Shown here: positions 8,099 to 15,610 of the stretch, piece after piece
Layout of the letters: the number at the start of each line of letters is the position of its first letter
Numbering within the stretch: the first letter of the stretch is position 1
NCBI GenBank assembly: GCA_016342445.1
Contig: JAEIOF010000006.1
Coordinates: 1-40,630 of the forward strand
Reading direction: 5' to 3'
Source: Verrucomicrobiota bacterium
GTDB taxonomy: Bacteria > Verrucomicrobiota > Kiritimatiellia > Kiritimatiellales > Tichowtungiaceae
Length of the DNA stretch: 40,630 nt
Position numbers and translations under genes: made by a program
The notes under the pieces: model-generated
What the model saw: only the letters and a program-made list of their open reading frames with translations
The model's database searches: none
Told to the model about the DNA's origin: nothing

Positions 8099-9360
8099 AA
8101 AACCGGATTTTCCACCCCTACACGCCGTTTTCGGCAATCGAAAAAGGCTTCCCGAACATGGTGCGCGGCGAGGGGATCTACCTCTTTGACGATGCAGGCA
8201 ATAAGTATGTCGATATCGTGTCGAGCTGGTGGGCCTGCGCACTGGGGCACGGCCATCCAAAGGTGGTTGAAGCAATTCAGAAACAGGCGGGGGTTTTGCA
8301 GCACAGCATTACCGGCAGTCTGACCCATCCGGGGGTGATGGAACTGGCTGACCGACTAGCGCACTTGATGCCGACGCCGGAGCGGCACTCCGTTTTCGCC
8401 AGCGACGGGTGCAGCGCAGTCGAGGCCGCACTGAAGGTCGCGATCCAATACTGGTACAACCTCGATCGGCCCGAAAAAACCTGGCTGATCGGAATGGATC
8501 AGGGCTATCACGGCGATTCGCTCGGCGCGCTCGGCGCGGGCTTTGTCGACGGGTTCCACAAGCCTTTTGAGCGGATTGTTTCCCACCCGGCAAAACTTCC
8601 GTTCCCTGTTTCGTCCGATGACGATCCCGATGGATTCGAACCGTCGCGCAAAGTGATTGAGGAGCATGCGGACCAGCTGGCCGCCGTGATTGTCGAGCCG
8701 CTCTGTCTCGGCTCGGCCGGGATGAAAATCTATTCGGCAGGCTACCTCAAACAACTGGCCGACTGCTGCGCGGCCAACGATGTGCTGCTGATCATCGATG
8801 AAGTCGCCATGGGCTTCGGGCGCACCGGCAAACTTTTCGCCTTCAATCACGCTGGAATTGATCCCGACATGGTCTGCGTCGGCAAGGCGCTGACGGCGGG
8901 CTACATGCCGCTGAGCGCCTGCATCGTGAAGGATGAAATCTACAACACCTTCTCCGACACGCCGGAAGATCACACCTTTTACCACGGCAACACCTTTGCC
9001 GGCCACCCGATCGGCTGCGCCGCCGCGCTGGCTGCGCTCGACATCTACGAAGCGGAAGATACCGTTGAGCGCGCGGCGGAGATGGCCGAAAAAATGAAAC
9101 AGTGGATGCAGCCGATGGCCGGAATGGAGTGCGTGGCAGAACTGCGTTTTCTCGGCATGATCGGCGTGGTGGAACTGAAACCGGAAATGAAGCCGCTGAT
9201 CGCCGCAATCAAACAGTCGCTCTTTGAACAGGGCTATCTGTTCCGCCCGCTCGGCACCATGTTCTATCTGATGCCGCCGCTGGTGATCAGCGATGACGAG
9301 TTGAAAGCGGCGGTTGACGCACTGCATGCGACAATTCATGATGTTGCGCTATGCAAATAA
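8095..9360 (+). CDS. bioA: Adenosylmethionine-8-amino-7-oxononanoate aminotransferase
   Basis: 421 residues, class III PLP aminotransferase. It converts 8-amino-7-oxononanoate to 7,8-diaminononanoate, classically with SAM as amino donor. Motifs: FHPYTPF at the N-terminus, SSWWACALGHGHP (the WW pair is typical of BioA), GMDQGYHGDSLGAL, LIIDEVAMGFGRTGKLFAF and the PLP lysine in CVGKALTAGYMPLSA (Lys264), then YHGNTFAGHPIGCAAA. The start overlaps bioD by 4 bp and the last 10 bp overlap the start of the receptor gene, so the receptor belongs to the same transcript. Confidence 0.96.
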   Translation: MKNRIFHPYTPFSAIEKGFPNMVRGEGIYLFDDAGNKYVDIVSSWWACALGHGHPKVVEAIQKQAGVLQHSITGSLTHPGVMELADRLAHLMPTPERHSVFASDGCSAVEAALKVAIQYWYNLDRPEKTWLIGMDQGYHGDSLGALGAGFVDGFHKPFERIVSHPAKLPFPVSSDDDPDGFEPSRKVIEEHADQLAAVIVEPLCLGSAGMKIYSAGYLKQLADCCAANDVLLIIDEVAMGFGRTGKLFAFNHAGIDPDMVCVGKALTAGYMPLSACIVKDEIYNTFSDTPEDHTFYHGNTFAGHPIGCAAALAALDIYEAEDTVERAAEMAEKMKQWMQPMAGMECVAELRFLGMIGVVELKPEMKPLIAAIKQSLFEQGYLFRPLGTMFYLMPPLVISDDELKAAVDALHATIHDVALCK

Positions 9361-11099
9361 AGATATTTCTGATTTCCGCCATTTTCACCGGGGCTCTGAC
9401 CGCTGCGGCCGAAACCAATATTCCGACCATCACGGTGACCGCCTCCGCGCAGACGAGCGAAAACGCCGCCATCCACGAGGTGCTGCGCGCCGAGCCGGGC
9501 GTCGTGCTCAACTCACAGGGCGGCTCGCAAAACGACCTGTCGGTTCGCGGCAGCTCCTTCAGCGGCGCGGGCCTCTCGCTCGGCGGGCTGACGCTGCGCA
9601 ACCCGCAGACCGAACATTTTAATGCCGAACTGCCCCTGCCCGCCGCGATGCTGTCGCGCCCCTCGGTCCGGACCGGCCTCGACAATCAGGGCGGCCACCT
9701 CGTCGGGACGGTGAATTTCGATCTTCTTCCAATCATTGGAAAAAAACAGATGGAAGCCGGATTCGGGGCCGACCACCGCGACTGGCAGAGCCTGCTGGTT
9801 CAGCAGATGCTCACCGACACCCTCGGCATCGGCGTGTTTGCCGGGCGCGAATCGGCCAATGGCGTCGACTATTCCGATAACGACTACGATCGCGAATATG
9901 TTGGCGGTCACTTGCAGTTCCGCCAAGACGACACACAGGTAGACTTACTGATTGCCCATCAGGAAAAAGAGTTCGGCGCGCGCGGCTACTACGGTGTAAC
10001 CGATGCCTTGCCGGCAACGGAGGCCACTGAAGATACATTGATCTTCCTGTCGGCAACCCGAGGCGATCTGAACGGTGCCTACCTGCGCGGCGGCATTTCG
10101 TGGCACGAATTCAACGACGACTATCAGCTCCCGACCATCAGCTACCGCAACCAGCATCGCTCCCGTATCAGCTCGGCCTTTTTTGACGGCCGCACGCTGG
10201 AAGTCAACGGGTTCGCGCTCAGCTGGCGCGCCGATGTGGATGAGGAACGCGTCGCCAGCTCTGGGCTCGGATTCCACCACCGCACCCGCGGCGGCGTTTC
10301 GCTGCTGCCGCAGTGGCGCGGCGACCGCCTGAAAATCACCGCCGGAATACGCGGCGAATTTTTAGCCGGCAACCCGCCGGAGTACCTCCCGCAGCTCGGC
10401 GCGGAATACCTGCTCTCCGACAATCTGACCGCATTTGCCTCCTATACCGAAACCGTCCGACTGCCCTCCTACACCGAGCTCAACTACAACTCTCCGTCCA
10501 GCCTCGGCACCGCCGGCCTCAAGCCGCAGACCACCGAGCAAGTGGAAATCGGGTTCAAGGGCATTCCGTCGGAGTCGATGGACTGGAAAGTCTCCGCCTT
10601 CCACCGCCGCTCGAAAAACACGATCGACTGGATGAAAACCAACTCCGTCGCGCGCTGGGTTGCCGCCGACATCGGCAATCTGGATGTGTACGGACTGGAA
10701 GCCCAGCTCGGCTGGTATCCGGCGCAGAATATCGAAATGCAGTTTGCCTACACCTGGATCTATAAAGATCGGGAAGCATCAGACTTCGGAGGCTATGCCT
10801 CCCGTTACGCACTCGACTATCCGGAGCATCTCGCGCAGGCCTCACTGCTCTGGCGTCCGGTGGACGCGGTGGAAATCGGAACCGTACAAACCCTTCGGCT
10901 ACAAACCGAAAACAACGCCCGGACCAGCAGCGACTTTGGTGCCGACAGCTCCTTCGTGGTGCGCTTCACGCCGCCCAAGGCCGACTGCGCCACCCTCTCC
11001 CTGCTGATCAACAATGCGTGGAACGACAACTTCCAGGCCTTCCCCGGCCAAAAGCCGCCAGAGCGGTTCGCCGGAATCTCCCTGACTCTGACGTGGTAG
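9351..11099 (+). CDS. TonB-dependent outer-membrane receptor in the biotin operon
   Basis: 582 residues. The N-terminus MQIKIFLISAIFTGALTAAA is a signal peptide with cleavage likely after AAA. Next comes a TonB-box-like stretch (PTITVTAS), a plug domain (LRAEPGVVLN, DLSVRGSSFSGAGLSLGGL, GGHLVGTVNFDL), then a barrel with YTETVRLPSYTELNY, LKPQTTEQVEIGFKG and the aromatic C-terminus LTLTW. It is short for the class but similar in size to BtuB-like vitamin receptors. It overlaps bioA by 10 bp, so it is translationally coupled to biotin synthesis; uptake of biotin or a precursor is the natural inference, but the substrate is unproven. ExbB/ExbD/TonB are encoded at 29.5-31.1 kb. A palindrome at 9727 is read as LPIIGK. 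Confidence 0.9.
   Translation: MQIKIFLISAIFTGALTAAAETNIPTITVTASAQTSENAAIHEVLRAEPGVVLNSQGGSQNDLSVRGSSFSGAGLSLGGLTLRNPQTEHFNAELPLPAAMLSRPSVRTGLDNQGGHLVGTVNFDLLPIIGKKQMEAGFGADHRDWQSLLVQQMLTDTLGIGVFAGRESANGVDYSDNDYDREYVGGHLQFRQDDTQVDLLIAHQEKEFGARGYYGVTDALPATEATEDTLIFLSATRGDLNGAYLRGGISWHEFNDDYQLPTISYRNQHRSRISSAFFDGRTLEVNGFALSWRADVDEERVASSGLGFHHRTRGGVSLLPQWRGDRLKITAGIRGEFLAGNPPEYLPQLGAEYLLSDNLTAFASYTETVRLPSYTELNYNSPSSLGTAGLKPQTTEQVEIGFKGIPSESMDWKVSAFHRRSKNTIDWMKTNSVARWVAADIGNLDVYGLEAQLGWYPAQNIEMQFAYTWIYKDREASDFGGYASRYALDYPEHLAQASLLWRPVDAVEIGTVQTLRLQTENNARTSSDFGADSSFVVRFTPPKADCATLSLLINNAWNDNFQAFPGQKPPERFAGISLTLTW
9727..9741. repeat. TTCCAANNNTTGGAA palindrome in the receptor gene
   Basis: Perfect copy, spacer TCA, read as LPIIGK at the end of the plug domain. 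Confidence 0.9.
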
Positions 11100-11290
11100 A
11101 GTCGACCCCGCTCCTCCGCCCCATGCCCTCATCTTTGCCCGCGCAAGAGCTAATCTTTTAGGTCCGGCCCGGTGCGAAATAACGCAACAAATGTCACCGC
11201 ACGGTGCCCAGAGCATGTGGCTCTAACAAATTTCTAACATTTAACCCGTTGACATCCCGAACAATAAGAGTACATATGGCCGCACATTAA
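11061..11290 (+). repeat. Direct repeat copy A (receptor 3' end plus promoter region)
   Basis: About 230 bp that recur at 11774-12004 with high identity. The unit begins with the codons for the receptor's last residues (ERFAG..LTLTW, stop), continues through the intergenic stretch GCGAAATAACGCAACAAATGTCA and ends just after a shared promoter. The two copies are about 715 bp apart. This looks like an old tandem duplication of a receptor gene with its downstream promoter. Confidence 0.85.
11223..11276 (+). promoter_or_regulatory. Promoter with 11-bp-spaced operator repeats, copy A
   Basis: CTAACA at 11223-11228 and again at 11234-11239 (11-bp period) lie just upstream of TTGACA (11249-11254). 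After a 16-bp spacer comes TACATA (11271-11276). All of these elements are preserved in copy B. Paired hexamers with 11-bp period next to a -35 box resemble sites of OmpR/PhoB-family response regulators (Bacillus PhoP uses TTAACA-type repeats). It reads toward the small ORF at 11369. Confidence 0.55.
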
Positions 11291-11293
11291 TTT

Positions 11294-11308
11294 TTCCAAT
11301 GGTTGGAA
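11294..11308. repeat. TTCCAANNNTTGGAA palindrome in the leader of unit A
   Basis: Perfect copy, spacer TGG, within an 8-bp dyad TTTTCCAA-TGG-TTGGAAAA about 18 bp after the -10 box. At the matching place copy B has TTTCAA-AAGG-TTGAAA (12007-12022): the arms differ but remain complementary. Confidence 0.85.
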
Positions 11309-11368
11309 AAGTAAACCCGGCGACGGCACAGGGCTGATCGCCAAAGAAATGAAAGAAGGAGGAACAGA

Positions 11369-11515
11369 ATGATTCCTTATAACTACGGACTCGGTTTCGA
11401 ACCGAACGGCTACGATGCGATGCTTGCTCTTCATGACGAGTTCAAAACATTGGGTCGCAACTGCAAAGCCATCGCCAAAAAGATGAGCCGCAGAATCCAG
11501 CGCAAAACGAAATAA
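11369..11515 (+). CDS. Small basic protein of unknown function (sORF A)
   Basis: 48 residues starting MIPYNYGLGFEPNGYDAM and ending in a very basic tail (AIAKKMSRRIQRKTK). I do not recognise it. Support comes from context: AAGGAGGA lies 5 bp upstream of the ATG, a promoter lies 93 bp upstream, and a strong terminator lies 70 bp downstream, so it has its own transcription unit. There is no signal peptide or membrane segment; the tail could bind nucleic acid. Between stop and terminator are two small GC hairpins. The longer minus-strand frame across this region is probably a shadow. Confidence 0.5.
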   Translation: MIPYNYGLGFEPNGYDAMLALHDEFKTLGRNCKAIAKKMSRRIQRKTK

Positions 11516-11583
11516 CCCCCGCAAAGCGGGAGGCCCCTCGCGGGGCACAACGAAAGTACGAAACCCGTATTTTCTCAACTTAC

Positions 11584-11613
11584 GGCGGCGCATCAAAAAT
11601 GCGCCGCCTTTTT
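11584..11613 (+). terminator. Intrinsic terminator of unit A
   Basis: A 10-bp perfect stem, GGCGGCGCAT / ATGCGCCGCC (11584-11593 with 11599-11608), with a 5-base loop and followed by TTTTTG. From here to about 11740 I see no gene or clear signal. Confidence 0.85.
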
Positions 11614-11740
11614 GTTTAGATAAATGCAGTGACCGGATGCCATGGAGGAATGATTCAATCAGTAAAAAGGTTTGAGAAACAGAACGCTTTCCGCTGGATT
11701 ACCAGATTACGGGACTGATCACTTTCCTGACCTCCTCCCC

Positions 11741-11812
11741 CTTTCCCGGGCGCTCCCCGGGGAGCGCCCCGCAGAACGTTTCGCCGGAAACTTCCCGACT
11801 CTGACGTGGTAG
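11741..11812 (+). pseudogene. Relic C-terminus of a second TonB-dependent receptor
   Basis: Read in the proper frame this stretch ends LPGERPAERFAGNFPTLTW followed by TAG, matching FPGQKPPERFAG..LTLTW at the end of the intact receptor. Upstream of it the similarity stops and no receptor frame exists, so only the 3' end of a duplicate survives. A perfect 22-bp palindrome (11748-11769) sits within the relic and has no counterpart in the intact gene. Confidence 0.7.
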
Positions 11813-12004
11813 AGTCGCCCCCTCCCCCCTCCGCTCCATGCCCTCATCTTTGCCCGCGCAATAGCCGATCTTTTCGGTCTCGTTTAGTGCGAAATAACGC
11901 AACAAATGTCATTGCATGGCGCTCAAGGCATATGGTTCTAACAAATTTCTAACATTTAACCCTTTGACATCCCGGACAATTAGAGTACATATGGCCGCAG
12001 ATTT
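11774..12004 (+). repeat. Direct repeat copy B
   Basis: Second copy of the unit at 11061-11290, offset by 713-715 bp, with scattered substitutions and a few small indels. It retains the receptor tail, the GCGAAATAACGCAACAAATGTCA stretch in near-identical form, the CTAACA repeats and the promoter. Confidence 0.85.
11938..11991 (+). promoter_or_regulatory. Promoter with 11-bp-spaced operator repeats, copy B
   Basis: CTAACA at 11938-11943 and 11949-11954, TTGACA at 11964-11969, 16-bp spacer, TACATA at 11986-11991. Same geometry as copy A, so both units are probably co-regulated. The leader to the next start codon is about 150 bases, longer than in unit A, and rich in possible stems. Confidence 0.55.
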
Positions 12005-12143
12005 ACTTTCAAAAGGTTGAAAATAATCTGGCGAAGGCCTCCGCGGTAAGCGGGCTCGTCGAACAAGCCGGGCACAACGCCGGCAAAAACAGATGGCTAA
12101 CAGAGCTTTTGATGCCATCTGAGTTTAAGAAAGGAGAAATAAA

Positions 12144-12269
12144 ATGGATCTCACAAACAGGCCAAAAAGTACGCGACGCAAAAGGACGTTGGCGGCGACG
12201 ATGCGTGACAGCATGCGCTGTAGCAGTTTTAAAAACCCGATATCGTGGTCTATTGGCGGAAATTTGTAA
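12144..12269 (+). CDS. Small basic ORF of unknown function (sORF B)
   Basis: 41 residues beginning MDLTNRPKSTRRKRTLAATM, highly basic at the N-terminal half. AAGGAG lies 7 bp before the ATG, and the unit has its own promoter and terminator as in unit A. I see no clear sequence homology with the 48-residue ORF of unit A apart from a basic character. It may be a degenerate or alternative payload behind the duplicated promoter, or the transcript may act as RNA: hairpins GACCCG-CAA-CGGGTC (12288-12302) and TGCGG/CCGCA (12305-12319) follow the stop. Confidence 0.35.
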   Translation: MDLTNRPKSTRRKRTLAATMRDSMRCSSFKNPISWSIGGNL

Positions 12270-12332
12270 TCCCACCAGTTGACCCGCAACGGGTCGCGTC
12301 AGGATGCGGCAAAATCCGCAGTCCAATCTTTC

Positions 12333-12368
12333 GGGGGCGGTGCAATAAAAGCACCGCCCCCTTTTTTT
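12333..12368 (+). terminator. Intrinsic terminator of unit B
   Basis: An 11-bp perfect stem, GGGGGCGGTGC / GCACCGCCCCC (12333-12343 with 12351-12361), 7-base loop, then TTTTTTT. Confidence 0.9.
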
Positions 12369-12393
12369 CAGAAAACAAACCCTTCTCTGAAAC

Positions 12394-12430
12394 AAAAAAA
12401 CCGCTCTTCGGTTTCCGAAGGCGGTTTTTT
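12394..12430 (-). terminator. Terminator of tRNA-Phe (works in both directions)
   Basis: A-run, stem built from ACCGC and CTTCGG arms around a short loop, T-run on both strands. On the minus strand it lies about 31 bp after the tRNA CCA end. Confidence 0.75.
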
Positions 12431-12461
12431 ACTTTTCTTCACCCTCGCGCTGAACGAAGAA

Positions 12462-12537
<76 letters not shown>

Positions 12538-12556
12538 TTCGGTGAAAGAAGCGCGC

Positions 12557-12584
12557 ATTTTACGTAAAAGATAATTGATGTCAA
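12557..12584 (-). promoter_or_regulatory. tRNA-Phe promoter
   Basis: On the minus strand TTGACA (12584-12579), 16-bp spacer, TAAAAT (12562-12557), about 20 bp before the tRNA. It is close to the sigma-70 consensus and therefore supports a sigma-70-like vegetative promoter in this organism. Confidence 0.75.
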
Positions 12585-12645
12585 ACGGAACTGTTCACAG
12601 CCTTTCCACTTGTTTCACACCCTCGGCCTCTTTACTCTTCCCGCC

Positions 12646-13581
12646 ATGTACGTACTCAACAGCCTCATGCCTGTTTTTCTGATCATCGCCCTCGGCAAAC
12701 TGCTTTGCCGAACCGGCTTTTTTTCTGAAAACCTCGCCAAGGGCCTCAACCGACTGACCTACTGGGTGGCACTGCCCGCCCTGCTGCTCGATAAAGTCAC
12801 CAACGCCACCTTCAACTCCGGCGATGTGATCCGCCTCTCGATGCTCTTGGTTCTGGCCACCCTCGGCTCGGTGCTGGCTGCCTACCTCGCCGGCTTTATC
12901 CTTAAACTGAAGCCCCGCGTCATGGGGGCCTTTATCCAAGGTTCCGCCCGTTCCAACAATGCCTTTATCGGACTGCCGGTCATCCTCTACTCCCTCTCCA
13001 GCCTCACGCCTGATATTGAAGCCCTGGCGACAGTCGCACTGGCTCCGGCCATTGTCTTTTATAATATCCTGTCGGTCTCTGTCCTGCTCGCACACAGCGA
13101 CCGGAAAGAACAGGGCAAAAGAAAAACCGCCGAACTGTTCGTCAAGCAGTTGCTGACCAACCCTCTGCTGATCGCCTGTGTGATCGGGCTCCTGTTCAAC
13201 TTTTTCGGGATCGTCTTCCCGGTGGCCATCCAGCGCTCGCTCGCCTCGCTGGGCAATGCGGCACTCGCACTGGCGCTCCTCAGCATCGGCTCCTCCCTCT
13301 CCTTTAAAGGAATCGGCAACGGTCTGCGCCTCTCGCTGACGGCCTCCGGCATCAAGGTTTTCATCCAGCCGCTGATCGGCCTCGGTCTCGCCCTTCTCTG
13401 GAAACTGCCGCCCGTTGAGCGGCAGATGCTGCTCATCTATCTGGCCTGCCCGACCGCAGTCGTCAGCTACGTCCTCGCCGACATCTTCGATAGCGACAAA
13501 GAGCTGGCCGCTCACATCATCGTCGTCAGCACGGTGTTGTCAGCCATTTCGCTAAGTATCATCGTCGCCTTTGGAGGTTAA
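12646..13581 (+). CDS. AEC-family permease
   Basis: 311 residues with about ten hydrophobic segments arranged as two five-helix halves, the pattern of the auxin efflux carrier (AEC) family. The opening LNSLMPVFLIIALGKLL and the motif QGSARSNNAFIGLPV in the fourth or fifth helix are typical. Such proteins export or import small carboxylates, but the substrate cannot be told from sequence. I start at ATG 12646 (MYVLNSLMPVF), the normal AEC beginning, rather than an upstream TTG. It ends 3 bp before the aldo/keto reductase gene, so the two are probably one operon. No palindrome lies inside it. Confidence 0.85.
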   Translation: MYVLNSLMPVFLIIALGKLLCRTGFFSENLAKGLNRLTYWVALPALLLDKVTNATFNSGDVIRLSMLLVLATLGSVLAAYLAGFILKLKPRVMGAFIQGSARSNNAFIGLPVILYSLSSLTPDIEALATVALAPAIVFYNILSVSVLLAHSDRKEQGKRKTAELFVKQLLTNPLLIACVIGLLFNFFGIVFPVAIQRSLASLGNAALALALLSIGSSLSFKGIGNGLRLSLTASGIKVFIQPLIGLGLALLWKLPPVERQMLLIYLACPTAVVSYVLADIFDSDKELAAHIIVVSTVLSAISLSIIVAFGG

Positions 13582-13584
13582 ATT

Positions 13585-14772
13585 ATGAGTGTACCCAAAC
13601 GACGTTTTGGAAAAACGGAACTGCAAATGCCCGTCCTCACCTGCGGCGGCATGCGCTACCAGCAATCGTGGCAGGACGACGAAGCGGCGCGCAACTCCGT
13701 CACTGAAGAAAACCAGAACAACCTCGAGGCCACCGTCCGCTACGCACTCGACCTCGGCATCAACCACATCGAAACCGCGCGCGGCTACGGCACGTCCGAG
13801 TACCAGCTCGGAAAACTTCTGCCGTCCCTGCCGCGCGACGAAATCATCGTCCAAACCAAAGTCAGCCCCAAAGACACCCCCGCTGAATTTCTCGAAGCCT
13901 TCGAAACCTCCATGGCCGCGCTCCAGCTCGACTATGTCGACCTGCTTGCCATCCACGGCATCAACAACGAGGAAACTCTTCAGCAGGCAATCAAAAGCAT
14001 GCCCGCGCTCGATCAGCTCAAAAAAGAGGGCCGGTGCCGCCATATCGGCTTTTCAACGCACGGCCCGTCCGATCTGGTTGTCAAGGCCATCGAAACCGGC
14101 CTCTTCGACTACGTCAACCTCCACTGGTACTTCGTCTATCACCCGATCAACTGGGCTCCGGTCGAAGCCGCCGCCAAACACGACATGGGCGTACTCATCA
14201 TCAGCCCGGTCGACAAAGGCGGCATGCTCTACCAGCCGCCACCGAAGCTGATCGACCTCTGCCAACCGCTCACCCCGATGGCCTTCAACAATCTCTACTG
14301 CCTGCGCCGCCCCGAAGTTCACACGCTGTCCATCGGCGCCGCGCGTCCGTCCGACTTTGTCGAGCACGTCGCCGCCGTCCAGGGTTTGGAAGAAAAGTTT
14401 CCAATGGTTGGAAGAATCGAAGCCAAAATTTTCCAATGGTTGGAAAACGCCCTTGGAGCCGACTGGATGCACCACTGGCACGAAGGGCTTCCGCGACAAG
14501 TCGATACGCCCGGAGAACTCAACATTCCCGAGATTCTTCGCCTCTGGACCTATGCCAAAGGGCTCGACCTGGTGGCGTTCGGAAAGATGCGCTACAACCT
14601 CATGGGACAGGCCGAACACTGGTTCCCCGGACAGCCCGCCACCGACATCGACGACGAAGTGCTCAAGCCGTTTCTTAAAAACAGCCCCTTCGCCGACCGG
14701 ATCCCGGACATCCTGCGCGACGCCCACCAACTCCTTTTCGACGAACCGAAAAAACGACTCAGCGAATCATAA
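13585..14772 (+). CDS. Aldo/keto reductase family protein
   Basis: 395 residues. The NADPH-dependent reductase core is seen: FGKTELQMPVLTCGGMR, NHIETARGYGTSEYQLG (catalytic Asp-to-Glu/Tyr region), VQTKVSP (catalytic Lys), LLAIHGIN (His). Many anaerobe relatives carry a C-terminal CxxCxxC ferredoxin-like site; the equivalent place here reads WMHHWHEGLP without cysteine, so that cluster seems lost. GGAGG lies about 7 bp before the ATG. Two TTCCAATGGTTGGAA palindromes within 47 bp encode FPMVGR and FQWLEN between the barrel and the C-terminal part, where the family is variable. Substrate unknown. Confidence 0.88.
   Translation: MSVPKRRFGKTELQMPVLTCGGMRYQQSWQDDEAARNSVTEENQNNLEATVRYALDLGINHIETARGYGTSEYQLGKLLPSLPRDEIIVQTKVSPKDTPAEFLEAFETSMAALQLDYVDLLAIHGINNEETLQQAIKSMPALDQLKKEGRCRHIGFSTHGPSDLVVKAIETGLFDYVNLHWYFVYHPINWAPVEAAAKHDMGVLIISPVDKGGMLYQPPPKLIDLCQPLTPMAFNNLYCLRRPEVHTLSIGAARPSDFVEHVAAVQGLEEKFPMVGRIEAKIFQWLENALGADWMHHWHEGLPRQVDTPGELNIPEILRLWTYAKGLDLVAFGKMRYNLMGQAEHWFPGQPATDIDDEVLKPFLKNSPFADRIPDILRDAHQLLFDEPKKRLSES
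14399..14445. repeat. Two identical palindromes in the aldo/keto reductase gene
   Basis: TTCCAATGGTTGGAA at 14399-14413 (read FPMVG) and 14431-14445 (read FQWLE): same sequence, same orientation, different reading frames, 32 bp apart. Confidence 0.92.
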
Positions 14773-14846
14773 GGGCATTGATGTGTTCCGGCTGATGATT
14801 TATGAATGCCGCTTCCTGTTAACTTTTAACCAAGCCGGAGGTCCCC

Positions 14847-15161
14847 GTGTCTGAATTCAAAAACGTAACGATTGTAAAAAAAGCCAACGTCTACTTTGAC
14901 GGAAAAGTGACCAGCCGCACGGTTCTGCTTGCCGACGGAACCAAAAAGACGCTCGGCATCATGATGCCCGGCGATTACGAATTCGGCACCGAATCCGCCG
15001 AAATCATGGAAATGCTCGGCGGCCAGATGGACGTGCAGCTCGCCGGCGAAACCGAATGGAAAACCTATAAAGAGGGCGAGTCCTATCAGGTTCCGGCCAA
15101 CAGCAAATTCAAACTCAAAGTCCCCGTCGTCGCCGACTACTGCTGCTCTTACATCCAATAA
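14847..15161 (+). CDS. ppnP: Pyrimidine/purine nucleoside phosphorylase (PpnP, DUF1255)
   Basis: 104 residues, a single small cupin, the normal length of PpnP/YaiE. Visible family features: [53 protein letters not shown] and the C-terminal DYCCSYIQ. The family phosphorolyses a broad range of nucleosides to free bases and ribose 1-phosphate. The start is GTG, preceded by CGGAGG 5 bp upstream. The next cupin gene begins 6 bp after the stop, so the two are likely co-transcribed. Confidence 0.93.
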   Translation: MSEFKNVTIVKKANVYFDGKVTSRTVLLADGTKKTLGIMMPGDYEFGTESAEIMEMLGGQMDVQLAGETEWKTYKEGESYQVPANSKFKLKVPVVADYCCSYIQ

Positions 15162-15167
15162 TTTGGA

Positions 15168-15491
15168 ATGAACAATTTTATGAAAACCTACCGCCGCGAA
15201 GAATCCACCGAAGTGTTCCGCGCCGGGAAATCGACGGGGCATCTCGTCGCCACAGCGGAACAGGCCGATGTGGTTCTATTGAATCTGGAACCGGGAGCCC
15301 ACATTCCAGCGCATGCGCTGGAGGTGAACGTCCTGTTCGCCGTCGCCTCCGGTTCCGCAACGCTCACTGCGGGCGGAGAGTCCAGCGAGCTGGCCGCCGG
15401 CGATGTGGCCGAAGTGCCGCCAGGCGAGCGGCGGGAATGGGAAAACACGACCGGTCAACCCTGCCGGATTTTTGTTGTGAAACAAAAATAG
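15168..15491 (+). CDS. Small cupin-domain protein
   Basis: 107 residues. One cupin barrel: EPGAHIPAHALEVNVLFAVASG has the histidine-bearing first motif in weakened form (HIPAH), and AGDVAEVPPGERREWENTTGQP is the second. Metal-binding residues are fewer than in enzymatic cupins, so a binding or sensing role is possible. ATG at 15180 (MKTYRREES) is an alternative start, since neither start has a clear Shine-Dalgarno sequence. It follows ppnP by 6 bp. Confidence 0.75.
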   Translation: MNNFMKTYRREESTEVFRAGKSTGHLVATAEQADVVLLNLEPGAHIPAHALEVNVLFAVASGSATLTAGGESSELAAGDVAEVPPGERREWENTTGQPCRIFVVKQK

Positions 15492-15542
15492 GTCGCCCGC
15501 CGCTCGGCGCAACACAGATTTACCGCCGTTGGTGTTATAAAT

Positions 15543-15557
15543 TTCCAAACATTGGAA
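15543..15557. repeat. Intergenic TTCCAANNNTTGGAA palindrome
   Basis: Perfect copy, spacer ACA, 52 bp after the cupin stop and 54 bp before the DUF1566 gene. Confidence 0.9.
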
Positions 15558-15610
15558 ATAAAGCGGTGCTCCTTTCCGTTAGATGGATAATCAACCCAAG
15601 GAACGCACGC

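Noticed and set aside
11234-11596. 120-codon minus-strand ORF opposite sORF A
   Set aside because: It spans the promoter, the leader dyad and the terminator hairpin of unit A and has no ribosome binding site; it is best explained as a shadow.
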